Below are positions 55,538 through 64,000 of a stretch of 64,000 bases of DNA, piece by piece (position 1 is the stretch's first letter; every line of letters begins with the position of its first letter). Made by a program: the position numbers and the translations under genes. The notes under the pieces were generated by a model. That model was not told where the DNA came from. It did not search any database and was given only the letters and a program-made list of their open reading frames with translations. This stretch comes from Myxococcus eversor (GTDB lineage Bacteria > Myxococcota > Myxococcia > Myxococcales > Myxococcaceae), in the NCBI RefSeq assembly GCF_010894455.1, contig NZ_JAAIXY010000006.1, forward strand, positions 406,292-470,291, written 5' to 3'.

Positions 55538-56767
55538 ATGAGCGCCGTCGAGGGTACCAACTACTTCTTCCGCAAGGCCGCGCGGATCATGGACGTGGGA
55601 ACCCCCATCGAAACGCTGCTCGCCACGCCGCTGCGCGAGGTGAAGGTCCAGGTCTCCATCGAGATGGACTCCGGCGAGATTCGCACCTTCCTCGGGTACC
55701 GCATCCAGCATGACAACAGCCGGGGCCCCATGAAGGGCGGCCTGCGCTACCACCCGGGCCTGGACCAGGACGAGGCCGCGTCACTCGCCTCGCTGATGAC
55801 GTGGAAGACGGCCGTGGTGAATGTGCCCTATGGCGGCGCCAAGGGCGGAATCGCGTGCGACCCGTCTCAGCTCAGCATCAAGGAGCTGGAGCGGCTGACG
55901 CGAAAGTTCGTCGACCAGATTCAGGACGTCATCGGCCCCACGCGAGACATCCCCGCGCCCGACGTCAACACCAATCCCCAGGTGATGGCGTGGATCATGG
56001 ACCAGTACTCGCGCTACCACGGCCACTCGCCCGCCGTCGTCACGGGCAAGCCGCTGGAGCTGTACGGCTCCAAGGGCCGTGAGGCGGCCACCGGGCGGGG
56101 CCTGTTGTACGTGTGCCGCGAAATCCTCCGCGACTTGAACCTGCCGGTGAAGGGCACGCGCTTCGCGATTCAGGGCTTCGGCAACGTGGGCAGCCACACC
56201 GCGCAACTCCTGTGGGAGGACGGGGGCGTGGTGGTGGCCGTGTCGGACGTGCTGGGCGGCGTGCGCAACCCGCAGGGCCTGGACGTCCCTTCCCTCTTCG
56301 AGCACGTCAAGCGCACCGGCACGGTGACGGGCTTCGGCGGCGGCACGGCGTGCACCAACGAGGACGTGCTCGCGGCCGACTGCGAGGTGCTCATCCCCGC
56401 GGCGCTCGGCCACGTGCTCACCCGGGACAACGCGAACGCGGTGCGCGCGCGCCTCATCATCGAGGGCGCCAACGGCCCCACCCAGCCGGAGGCCGACGAG
56501 GTCTTCGAGAAGCGCGGCATCTTCGTGGTGCCGGACGTGCTCGCCAGCTCCGGCGGCGTCACGGTGAGCTACTTCGAGTGGGTGCAGAACCTCCAGCACC
56601 TGTCCTGGGAAGAGGACCGCGTCAACGCGGAGCTGGAGAAGACGATGAAGGAGGCCTACGAGCGCGTGGCGCAGATTGCCCGCTCGCGGAAGGTCTCCAT
56701 GCGGACGGCGGCCTACATCCTGGCCATCGGCCGGGTGGGCAAGGCCACCGTGCTGCGCGGCATCTGA
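55538..56767 (+). CDS. Glutamate/leucine-family amino acid dehydrogenase
   Basis: 409 aa from the ATG at 55538. NAD(P)-dependent oxidative deamination. Substrate-side Lys66 lies in RGPMKGGLRYHP, the catalytic Lys102 in VPYGGAKGGI, and the Asp in PAPDVNTNPQ. The Rossmann motif is IQGFGNVGSHTA. The hexameric short-form (about 410-450 aa) fits GdhA/GudB. Glutamate is more likely than leucine because of the PYGGAKGG and NTNPQVMAW context, but the specificity is not certain. It stands before threonine ammonia-lyase, making a small amino-acid breakdown pair. Confidence 0.93.
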   Translation: MSAVEGTNYFFRKAARIMDVGTPIETLLATPLREVKVQVSIEMDSGEIRTFLGYRIQHDNSRGPMKGGLRYHPGLDQDEAASLASLMTWKTAVVNVPYGGAKGGIACDPSQLSIKELERLTRKFVDQIQDVIGPTRDIPAPDVNTNPQVMAWIMDQYSRYHGHSPAVVTGKPLELYGSKGREAATGRGLLYVCREILRDLNLPVKGTRFAIQGFGNVGSHTAQLLWEDGGVVVAVSDVLGGVRNPQGLDVPSLFEHVKRTGTVTGFGGGTACTNEDVLAADCEVLIPAALGHVLTRDNANAVRARLIIEGANGPTQPEADEVFEKRGIFVVPDVLASSGGVTVSYFEWVQNLQHLSWEEDRVNAELEKTMKEAYERVAQIARSRKVSMRTAAYILAIGRVGKATVLRGI

Positions 56768-56895
56768 CGCGCTCGGGCGTGCCCGTTCGGGGCGCGGCCA
56801 GGCAAGCCTGCCGCATCGCGGCAACCCGGGACGGCGGACACCCAGGTGCTGACTGTCCCTTCCGAACGGGGCGCGCTTCCGCTACACGCGCGCCC

Positions 56896-58113
56896 ATGGT
56901 CACCCTCCAGGACATCCTCGCCGCGCGGGAGCGCCTGCGCGACGCCATCCGCCCCACGCCCTGCCCCGCCTCGGACTACTTCACCGAGCGGACGGAGTGC
57001 GCGGCGGTGTACTTCAAGATGGAGAACCTCCAGCGCACGGGCGCCTTCAAGGAGCGCGGCGCGCTCAACAAGCTGCTGACGCTGACGGCGGAGGAGCGGA
57101 AGCGCGGGGTCATCGCCGCGTCCGCCGGCAACCACGCGCAGGGCGTCGCCTACCACGCGCGTCGGCTGGGGGTGAAGGCGACCATCGTCATGCCGGAGCG
57201 CACGCCGCTCATCAAGGTGTCGCGCACGCGGGATGACTATGGCGCGCGCGTGGTGCTCAAGGGCGCCAACTACGACGAGGCCTACGCGGAGGCGCTGCGA
57301 ATCCAGCAGGACGAGGGGCTCGTCTTCGTGCACCCGTTCAATGACCCGCATGTCATCGCGGGCCAGGGGACGCTGGGGCTGGAGCTCCTGGAGCAGTGGC
57401 CGGACGTGGAGGTGGTGCTGGTGCCCATTGGCGGAGGCGGGCTCATCTCCGGCGTGGCGTGCGCGCTGAAGGAGAGCAAGCCGGGCATCATCGTGGTGGG
57501 CGTGCAGACGTCCACCATCGACAGCATGAAGGCGTCCATCGAAGCGGGGAAGCTGGTGGAGCTGCCCGCGGCGGGGACCACCATCGCGGATGGCATCGCC
57601 GTGAAGAAGGTGGGGGAGCTCACCTTCCCCATGGTGCGCAGGTACGTGGACGCGGTGGTGTCGGTGGACGAGGAGGAAATCGCGGCCGCCATCCTCACGC
57701 TGCTGGAGCAGGAGAAGAGCGTGGTGGAGGGCGCGGGCGCGGTGGGCGTGGCGGCGGTGCTCAACGGCCACGTCCCGCAGGCGAAGGGCAAGCGCACCGC
57801 CATCATCCTGAGCGGCGGCAACATCGACATGAACGTCATCAGCCGCATCATCGAGCGCGGCCTGGTGAAGGCGGGCCGCCTGGTCCAGTTGGAGGTGCGG
57901 CTGCCGGACCGGCCCGGGATGCTCGCTCGGCTGACGTCGCGCATCGCCGACCTGAGGGCCAACGTGGTGGACCTCCACCACGAGCGCGCCTTCTCCAAGG
58001 CGGGGCTGGGCGAGGCCATGGTGGAGGTGACGCTGGAGACGACGGGCCCTGCCCACATCCGCGAGCTGGAAAAAGCCCTGGAGGAGCTTGGCTGGCAGGT
58101 GGCCCGCAAGTAG
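56896..58113 (+). CDS. ilvA: Threonine ammonia-lyase with ACT domain
   Basis: 405 aa. PLP-dependent removal of ammonia from threonine to 2-oxobutanoate. PLP Lys52 is in TGAFKERGA; the phosphate loop is PIGGGGLISG, and SAGNHAQGVAYHA is typical. Residues 328-405 form an ACT-like domain (LPDRPGMLARLTSRIADLRA), which binds amino-acid effectors. The 400-aa one-ACT form is the catabolic TdcB/IlvA2 type rather than the 500-aa biosynthetic form. ATG at 56896 chosen for the conserved length; the longer frame upstream runs through the previous gene. Confidence 0.92.
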   Translation: MVTLQDILAARERLRDAIRPTPCPASDYFTERTECAAVYFKMENLQRTGAFKERGALNKLLTLTAEERKRGVIAASAGNHAQGVAYHARRLGVKATIVMPERTPLIKVSRTRDDYGARVVLKGANYDEAYAEALRIQQDEGLVFVHPFNDPHVIAGQGTLGLELLEQWPDVEVVLVPIGGGGLISGVACALKESKPGIIVVGVQTSTIDSMKASIEAGKLVELPAAGTTIADGIAVKKVGELTFPMVRRYVDAVVSVDEEEIAAAILTLLEQEKSVVEGAGAVGVAAVLNGHVPQAKGKRTAIILSGGNIDMNVISRIIERGLVKAGRLVQLEVRLPDRPGMLARLTSRIADLRANVVDLHHERAFSKAGLGEAMVEVTLETTGPAHIRELEKALEELGWQVARK

Positions 58114-58158
58114 CGGGGGTCTTGCGCGCGAGCGGCGGGGCTCGGCCATACTGGGGGC

Positions 58159-59595
58159 ATGCGTTCCCTGTTCGTCGCGCTCCTGCTCGCCGCCTCGCCG
58201 CAAACGCCTGCCCAGAAGGCGAAAGAGCTCTCCGGGCAGAAGTCCTGGGAGGAGCTGTACCTGGCCTTCTCCTCCGGCGACGCGAAGGCGGTCCCCGAGG
58301 AGCAGCGGGCCACGGTGTCCGGCGCGCTGGTGAAGGGCTGCCAGGCGCTGATGAAGGACGACTCGGTGATGGCGTACTCCATGGGTGAGCGCGCCGTCCT
58401 GTACGAGGAGTCCGCGCCGGCCCTGCGTTGCCTGGCGAGCGCCGCGCAGAAGACGGAGCAGCGCGCGGCGGCCGAGTCCGCGCTGGTGAAGGGCGTGACG
58501 CGCTTCCCGAAGGACGGGAGCTTCCCGCTGGAGCTCGGCAAGCTGCTGCTGGAGGAGCAGGACTTCGTGGGCGCGCAGGCGGCGCTGGAGAAGGTGCCTC
58601 CCCGCGCGAAGGAGTCCGCCGAGGCGAAGAAGCTGCTCCAGACCGCCCGCCAGCACACGCTTCAGGAAGACGCGGCCCGCTCCGAGGCCACGCGCATCTC
58701 CCGGCGCCTCGGAAACGCCTCCGCGCAGCCCGGGCAGACACGGCCCGCGAGCGCGATGGGTGGCGATGAAGCCGCGGTGGTGTCGCTCGAGACGCGACCG
58801 GGGATGAGCGTCCGGGCACCCAAGGTCGGCTTCGAGTCCGGGGTGAGCGCCAATGGCATGCGGGTGCGCTCCAACAGCCGGTTCGTCATCAGCTACTTCA
58901 ACAATGATCGCGACTTCGGCCAGCGCGCTGACTACGAGGGGCACATCGTCGAGATACTCACCGAGGCCTACCACTTCACGCGAGGCGTGCTGGGCGAGGC
59001 GAGAGAGTCCGCCGTGTCCGTCAAGCTCTACTCCGCCCAGGAGTTCGGCTCGGTCTTCGGCGGGCGCGCGGCGAGGATGGTGGCCGGGCGGTATTCCGAC
59101 AATGGCATCGCCATCAACAACGCCATGGAGCTGACGAAGCAGACCAAGGCCACGCTCGTCCACGAGTACGTCCATGCCACGGTCGCCGATATCTGCGGCG
59201 GGGGCGACGGGGACATGGTCTTCCTGCCCATCTGGTTCAACGAGGGCCTGGCCATGTTCGTGGAGTGGAAGTACCTGGACGTCCCGGGCCCGGACATGGA
59301 GATGGTGGATCAGATGCGGACGGTACTGGCTGACCCATCCTTCGGTGGGCTCATCAGCGTCCGGCAGATGATGGACGTCGCCCCGATGAACACCCCCAAC
59401 GCGCCCATGGCGTATGCCATCTCCGGACTGGCGGTCCAGGAGCTGATGCGCCGGGAGGGCGCCCACCGCCTGCTGACCCTCACCCGGGATGTGTGCAAGC
59501 GGAAGGTGCGGTTCGAGGCGGCGCTGAAGACCCACTACGGAATGACCCTGGAAGAGCTCGACTCGGAAGTCGAGAAGGTCGTCCGGAAGAGGTAG
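58159..59595 (+). CDS. Secreted gluzincin-type metallopeptidase (MA-like)
   Basis: 478 aa with a signal peptide (MRSLFVALLLAASPQTPA). Residues 30-180 are TPR-like helical repeats (YSMGERAVLYEESAPALRCL and similar). The catalytic domain carries HEYVH (His335, Glu336, His339) and IWFNEGLAMF (Glu362), the HExxH-22-E spacing of gluzincins in the peptidase MA_2/DUF1570 families. It probably acts outside the cytoplasm. It follows ilvA by 45 nt on the same strand, but a promoter of its own is possible. Confidence 0.85.
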   Translation: MRSLFVALLLAASPQTPAQKAKELSGQKSWEELYLAFSSGDAKAVPEEQRATVSGALVKGCQALMKDDSVMAYSMGERAVLYEESAPALRCLASAAQKTEQRAAAESALVKGVTRFPKDGSFPLELGKLLLEEQDFVGAQAALEKVPPRAKESAEAKKLLQTARQHTLQEDAARSEATRISRRLGNASAQPGQTRPASAMGGDEAAVVSLETRPGMSVRAPKVGFESGVSANGMRVRSNSRFVISYFNNDRDFGQRADYEGHIVEILTEAYHFTRGVLGEARESAVSVKLYSAQEFGSVFGGRAARMVAGRYSDNGIAINNAMELTKQTKATLVHEYVHATVADICGGGDGDMVFLPIWFNEGLAMFVEWKYLDVPGPDMEMVDQMRTVLADPSFGGLISVRQMMDVAPMNTPNAPMAYAISGLAVQELMRREGAHRLLTLTRDVCKRKVRFEAALKTHYGMTLEELDSEVEKVVRKR

Positions 59596-59714
59596 CTGCC
59601 GGGCAAGCGCGGTCCATTTGGTTTACCCCTCCCCGGGAGTCTCCTACACTCGGAGCCCCCCCATTTGCGCTGCGACGGTAACCGGGCAGTCCGCCGTCCG
59701 CAGCAAGGTGACGG

Positions 59715-62700
59715 ATGTCGGACACGCGCGCAGCAATGAGAGAATTTCGCTTCCTCGACGAGAAGCGGAAGCTGGGAAGCCTGTCTCCCGTGGAGGAGGC
59801 GCGCTGGGGTGAGCTGCGTGGTCTCCTCGGCGTTCAGGACACCCCTGCGTCCGACGCCTCCACCTGGCAACAGCCGGAGGCCGCCCCCCAGGGCTACTAC
59901 GGCGCCGATGGCCAGTGGTACGCCTACCCCGCCGGCGATGAGCAGCAGCCGCAGGGCTACTACGGCGCCGACGGCCAGTGGTACGCCTACCCCGCCGGCT
60001 ATGAGCAGCAGCAGCCCCAGGGTTACTACGGCGCCGATGGCCAGTGGTACGCCTACCCCGCCGGCTACGACCCGAACCAGGCCTACGACCCGAACCAGGC
60101 CTACGACCCGAACCAGGCCTATGCCCAGCAGCAGGGCTACGACCCGAATCAGGCCTATGCGCAGCAGGGCTATGATCCGAACCAGGCCTACGCGCAGCAA
60201 GGCTACGACCCGAACCAGGCCTACGCCCAGCAACAGGGCTATCCGCAGCAGGGCTACGACCCGAACCAGGCCTACGCGCAGCAGGGGTATGATCCGAATC
60301 AGGCCTATGCCCAGCAGCAGGGCTACGACCCGAACCAGGCCTACGCGCAGCAGCAGGGTTACGACCCGAACCAGGGCTGGCCCGCGGCGACTCCGGAGGC
60401 CCCGGCCGCCGACCCCGCGCAGCAGGCCTACTACGCGGGCTACGAGCAGCCGGCCCAGGAGCCCTATACGCCTCCGGCCCCGGAGCCGGAGAACCTGGCC
60501 CTCAGCTCGGACGACATCGACATCCCCGCGCTGAGCGAGCCCGCTCCGTGGATGGCTCCGAGCCCCACGCCCCCCGGTGGTGCCGCCCCGGTGGCCACGT
60601 CCGAATCCTCCTCGTTCGAGGACGTGCTGGAGGTCTCGGAAACGGATGTCTCCGGCACGGAAGCGTACGAAGACGCCTCGGCCCTCCAGGACGGAGCTTC
60701 GGCGTCGAGCTACCAGGAAGTCGACCAGGGAGCGGCGGCGGGGTTGAGCGCGGAAGAGGACTTCGGAGAGCTCGCCGAGCAGGTGGAGCCCGAGGCCGCG
60801 CGGCATGAGCCGGAGACTTCGCTCGAGTCGTCCTTCGCGGACCTCTCGCTGGAGGTCGAATCGGCCTCCGACGATTCATCGTCCACCGTGCTCGAAGCCC
60901 AGCCGTCCGAGGAAGCCACCCTCACGGCCTCCGAGTCCGAAGTGGAAGTCCCCTCTTCGGAAGTCGAACTGCTCGACGCGACGGCCGACAGCGAGCCGAT
61001 GCTGGCCGAGGACCACGCCCCCACTTCGCTCGATGACGCCTGGGACTCCGCGCCGCTGGCCGTGGACCCGCTGGAGTCGTCCGCGACGGACCTCGCTGAC
61101 GCGAATGACGTCATCGACGTCGGCGCGACGGAGAGCGCCGAGCCCATGTCGCTCGAAGCGAGCGATGTGACGGAGCTGTCTTCGAACGACGGTGCCGCGC
61201 TCGACACGGGCGCGGAACCGGACTTCACCGAGGCGGACGCCGGGACACTGAACGACGCGGCCTACGAGTCCTTCGAAGAGCCGAACGTGGGCGACTCCGC
61301 CTTCGCGGCCCAGGAGACTGGCACCGAAGGCTCCACGGCAGCCGAGCACCCCGGCTCCGTCGGCGCGGAAATCTCGCTCGATGCGTCCGACATGGTCGAG
61401 TCCACCTCGTCGGTGGAGTTCGCGGAGTCAGCGCCCGAGTCGCAGTTCGAGGAACTGGCGCTCGACGCGGCGGAGACGACCTCCAGTGGTTGGGACTCCG
61501 CGGCGTCGGCCGAGAGCGAGCATGGAGACTCGGACGTCTCCACGTCGCCCGCCGTCGAGGAGATCTCTCTCGACGCCGCCGATGTGAGCGTTGACGCCTC
61601 GTCCGAGGGTTTCCCCTCCGGCGAGTCGACGAACACCGAGGCACAGGTCTCCATGTTGGCGGGCACCGAGACCTCGGATGCAAGCGGCTGGACAGCGTCC
61701 GAGGAAGCGGGAGCCGCGTCGGAGCTGTCGGCTTCGGTCCTGGATACGGAGTCCGCTCCCGAGGGGAGCTCGAGCGAGGAACCGTTCGAGGACGCAGCGG
61801 TTCACGGTGAGCCGCCCACCTTCGAGGTGGGGGACCTGGGCGTGGAGGCGGAGGCCACGTCTTCGGCGGAGTCGCCTTTCAACACGGATGCCGTGCCTTC
61901 GCTGGAGCTGCGCTCCGTGCAGGTCGGGCCTGATCTCCAGGCGGACACGATTGAGGTCGCTACCCACGGGTCGTCATCCTTCGCGGCGACGTCGCTCCGT
62001 GAGTCGGTTTCGGATGGATTCGACCTGAGCGGCAGTCCCGAGGAGGCCGTACCGCTCGCGACCGCGGGTGACTTCCTGGAGCATGGGCAGTACTCGGCCT
62101 CGAATGAGCGGGGCCTGGACCTTCCAGCCGACACCTCGGATGGAGAGTGGGCCGCGCAGTCGGGTGAGTTGGAGCCCCTCGCGAGCAGCGCGGGCCTCGC
62201 TTCGGAGCAGGCCGCGCCCAACGAGCCGCAGTCCGACTGGGGTTCCACGGAGGCGGCCTCGACGGAGGGCACCTCGGAGTGGAACGAGACGGCCACCGAA
62301 TCTCCCGCGCCGAGCGCGGAGGTCATCGAGCTTCAGTCCGAGTGGGCCGCTGCCTCCACCGACGAGGCCACGCAAGGCAACGACGGAGCAGAGTGGGCAG
62401 CGACGACGGAGCAAGCGCCCGAGACCGCCCAGGCGGAGTGGTCGACGGCCGAGCCGCGGTCCGAGTGGGCCGCGGAGTCCACCGCTGAGCCGCAGCCCGA
62501 GTGGGCCGCCACCGAGGAACTCCCCGCTGACGCCGCGCAGGGCGAATGGTCCGCGTCCACGGCTGACACCACCACCACGGCGCAGCCCGAGTGGGCTGCT
62601 ACCGAAGAGCTTCCTGCGGACGCTGTCCAAGCGGAGTGGGCCGCTACGAGCGAAGTAGCCACTGCCCAGCCCGAATGGTCCGCCAGCGCCGAGGAACTCC

Positions 62701-64000
62701 CCGCCGACGCCGTCCAAGCCGAGTGGTCGACGGGCGAAGCAGCCCCCGCCACCGCGCAGCCCGAGTGGGCCGCCGCCGAAGAACTCCCTGCTGACGCTGT
62801 CCAGGCAGAGTGGTCGACGGGCGAAGCAGCCCCCGCGCAACCCGAATGGGCGACGACGGAAGAGGCTGCTCCGGAAGCCGTCCAGACCGAATGGTCGGCG
62901 GCATCCACGAGTGACGAAGCCACCGCTGCTCAGCCTGAATGGGCCGCGATGGAGGAGCTGGCACCGGACGCAGTCCAAACTGAGTGGGCCACGGAGTCCA
63001 CGGCCAACGCCCCGCAGCCCGAGTGGGCCACGTCGACGAGTGACGCGGTCGCCACCGCGCAGCCCGAGTGGGCCGACACCGAGGAACTCCCCGCTGACGC
63101 CGTCCAGGCTGAATGGGCGACGACGGAGACTCCCGGCGAGCCGGCCGCCACTACGGCGCAGCCCGAGTGGACCGCGACCGAGGAACTGCCCGCCGACGCA
63201 GTCCAGAGCGAGTGGTCCGCGTCGACGACTGACACCGCCGCCACGGCGCAGCCCGAGTGGGCCGCTACCGAGGAGCTTCCGGCCGACGCAGTCCAGAGCG
63301 AATGGTCCGCGTCCACGGCTGACACCGCCGCCACTGCACAGTCTGAGTGGGCCGCCACCGAAGAGCTTCCGGCCGACGCAGTCCAGAGCGAATGGTCCGC
63401 GTCCACGGCTGACACCGCTGCCACCGCGCAGCCTGAGTGGGCCGCCACCGAGGAACTCCCCGCTGACGCCGTCCAGGCCGAGTGGTCGACGAGCGAAGCC
63501 GCCACCGCCACCGCGCAGCCCGACTGGGCGACGACGGAAGAGGTTGCGCCCGAAGCTGTCCAGGCCGAGTGGTCCGCGTCTACCGCTGACACCACCACCG
63601 CGGCACAGCCCGAGTGGTCCGCCACCGAAGAGCTTCCCGCCGACGCCGTCCAGGCCGAGTGGTCGACGAGCGAAGCCGCTCCCGTCACCGCACAGCCCGA
63701 ATGGGCCGCCGAAGAGCTCCCCGCCGACGCCGTCCAGGCCGAGTGGTCGACGGGCGAAGCCGCTCCCGCCACCGCACAGCCCGAATGGGCCGCCGAAGAG
63801 CTCCCCGCCGACGCCGTCCAGGCCGAGTGGTCAACGGGCGAAGCCGCCCCCGCCACCGCGCAGCCCGAATGGGCCGCCGAAGAGCTTCCCGCCGACGCCG
63901 TCCAGGCCGAGTGGTCGACGGGCGAAGCCGCTCCCGTCACCGCACAGCCCGAGTGGTCGACGACGGAAGAGGTTGCTCCCGAAGCCGGCCAGGCCGAGTG
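59715..64000 (+). CDS. Very long repetitive acidic protein with Q-x-E-W units (3' end off window)
   Basis: The frame is open for 1428 codons to the right edge. AAGGTGA precedes the ATG. Residues 1-40 (REFRFLDEKRKLGSLSPVEE, then ARWGELRGLLG) are a helical region like those that start other long myxobacterial proteins. Then three GYYGADGQWYAYPAG units, ten or more YDPNQAYAQQ units (to about residue 220), a Ser/Glu/Asp-rich disordered stretch (to about 810), and about 40 Q-x-E-W units every 13-15 residues. It has no signal peptide, no Cys pairs, and almost no Lys after residue 20. Any functional domain (for example PilZ or another cytoplasmic module) would be downstream. Motility or polarity scaffolding is a guess. 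Confidence 0.8.
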   Translation, partial: MSDTRAAMREFRFLDEKRKLGSLSPVEEARWGELRGLLGVQDTPASDASTWQQPEAAPQGYYGADGQWYAYPAGDEQQPQGYYGADGQWYAYPAGYEQQQPQGYYGADGQWYAYPAGYDPNQAYDPNQAYDPNQAYAQQQGYDPNQAYAQQGYDPNQAYAQQGYDPNQAYAQQQGYPQQGYDPNQAYAQQGYDPNQAYAQQQGYDPNQAYAQQQGYDPNQGWPAATPEAPAADPAQQAYYAGYEQPAQEPYTPPAPEPENLALSSDDIDIPALSEPAPWMAPSPTPPGGAAPVATSESSSFEDVLEVSETDVSGTEAYEDASALQDGASASSYQEVDQGAAAGLSAEEDFGELAEQVEPEAARHEPETSLESSFADLSLEVESASDDSSSTVLEAQPSEEATLTASESEVEVPSSEVELLDATADSEPMLAEDHAPTSLDDAWDSAPLAVDPLESSATDLADANDVIDVGATESAEPMSLEASDVTELSSNDGAALDTGAEPDFTEADAGTLNDAAYESFEEPNVGDSAFAAQETGTEGSTAAEHPGSVGAEISLDASDMVESTSSVEFAESAPESQFEELALDAAETTSSGWDSAASAESEHGDSDVSTSPAVEEISLDAADVSVDASSEGFPSGESTNTEAQVSMLAGTETSDASGWTASEEAGAASELSASVLDTESAPEGSSSEEPFEDAAVHGEPPTFEVGDLGVEAEATSSAESPFNTDAVPSLELRSVQVGPDLQADTIEVATHGSSSFAATSLRESVSDGFDLSGSPEEAVPLATAGDFLEHGQYSASNERGLDLPADTSDGEWAAQSGELEPLASSAGLASEQAAPNEPQSDWGSTEAASTEGTSEWNETATESPAPSAEVIELQSEWAAASTDEATQGNDGAEWAATTEQAPETAQAEWSTAEPRSEWAAESTAEPQPEWAATEELPADAAQGEWSASTADTTTTAQPEWAATEELPADAVQAEWAATSEVATAQPEWSASAEELPADAVQAEWSTGEAAPATAQPEWAAAEELPADAVQAEWSTGEAAPAQPEWATTEEAAPEAVQTEWSAASTSDEATAAQPEWAAMEELAPDAVQTEWATESTANAPQPEWATSTSDAVATAQPEWADTEELPADAVQAEWATTETPGEPAATTAQPEWTATEELPADAVQSEWSASTTDTAATAQPEWAATEELPADAVQSEWSASTADTAATAQSEWAATEELPADAVQSEWSASTADTAATAQPEWAATEELPADAVQAEWSTSEAATATAQPDWATTEEVAPEAVQAEWSASTADTTTAAQPEWSATEELPADAVQAEWSTSEAAPVTAQPEWAAEELPADAVQAEWSTGEAAPATAQPEWAAEELPADAVQAEWSTGEAAPATAQPEWAAEELPADAVQAEWSTGEAAPVTAQPEWSTTEEVAPEAGQAE
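60063..60374 (+). repeat. YDPNQAYAQQ-type tandem repeat (30-36 bp units)
   Basis: About ten units of GGCTACGACCCGAACCAGGC with variable CAG tracts between them. Tyr/Gln-rich and prion-like or phase-separating in character. Confidence 0.85.
62143..64000 (+). repeat. Q-x-E-W repeat block
   Basis: About 40 E-W pairs spaced 13-15 residues apart, mostly QPEW and QAEW, in a background of Ala, Thr, Glu and Pro. From 63648 to 63983 four near-identical 84-bp units follow one another (start positions 63648, 63732, 63816, 63900), showing recent expansion. The block continues beyond the window. Confidence 0.85.

Noticed and set aside
52413..59535. Minus-strand frames of 807 and 940 codons
   Set aside because: Shadows of the helicase and of the threonine lyase and peptidase genes.
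60063..60374. CRISPR-like regular repeats
   Set aside because: Units are 30-36 bp without unique spacers and translate to YDPNQAYAQQ in the long gene.
62333..63940. Repetitive minus-strand frames (SAWTASAGSSS type)
   Set aside because: They arise because the plus-strand repeat length is a multiple of three; the plus frame has the ribosome site and continuity from 59715.

Overview
The window looks like a chromosome segment of a predatory myxobacterium of the Myxococcaceae (Myxococcus, Corallococcus or Pyxidicoccus type). The evidence is the very high GC with strong third-position GC, the many secreted lipoproteins, sigma-54 two-component regulation, an Eis-type acetyltransferase, a GspE-type ATPase, and long low-complexity proteins. 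I name no species. No rRNA, tRNA, CRISPR array or replication origin was seen.

Layout. 1-9.6 kb is a minus-strand run: a partial GH88 glycoside hydrolase, a solute-binding protein, a WGR protein, an extended SDR, Eis acetyltransferase, an FHA protein, an unknown membrane protein and a GspE/PilB ATPase. At 9.7-14.1 kb a UvrA-like ATPase diverges from an ArsR-SRPBCC-DoxX-DUF1801 operon; the shared spacer holds a promoter built from two GTATATAC palindromes. 14.1-27.9 kb is accessory and partly decayed DNA. It holds fragments of at least three insertion-sequence families (IS66, IS3, IS630), a hydrolase lipoprotein between two IS66 ends, a secreted protein, a GST, a methyltransferase, a di-haem lipoprotein with an embedded glycan-binding-like module, repeat lipoproteins, a large protein of unknown family with an HEWVH motif, and a second copy of the unknown membrane protein. 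The two membrane-protein paralogues share a 29-bp upstream element.

28.0-37.9 kb is a coherent acetate-uptake locus: a small membrane partner, a sodium-symporter/histidine-kinase fusion, a sigma-54 response regulator, then a porin, acetyl-CoA synthetase, DUF485 protein and ActP permease. The kinase and regulator probably control the downstream operon; repeated GTTAC-type sites lie in front of it. 38-46 kb holds a split YeeE-type sulfur transporter pair, a solitary adenine DNA methyltransferase, periplasmic Cu/Zn SOD, a penicillin-binding-fold hydrolase and a DUF4159/VWA pair.

46.4-59.6 kb holds membrane proteins, a divergent ketosynthase, a heat-shock-type sigma factor divergent from a DEAD-box helicase with three DbpA-type RNA-binding domains, an XRE regulator with a zinc-like tail, glutamate-family dehydrogenase, threonine ammonia-lyase and a gluzincin-type metallopeptidase. 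From 59.7 kb to the right edge runs one open frame of at least 1428 codons. It encodes a repetitive acidic protein with GYYGADGQWYAYP units, YDPNQ units and about 40 Q-x-E-W units, still open at the window end.
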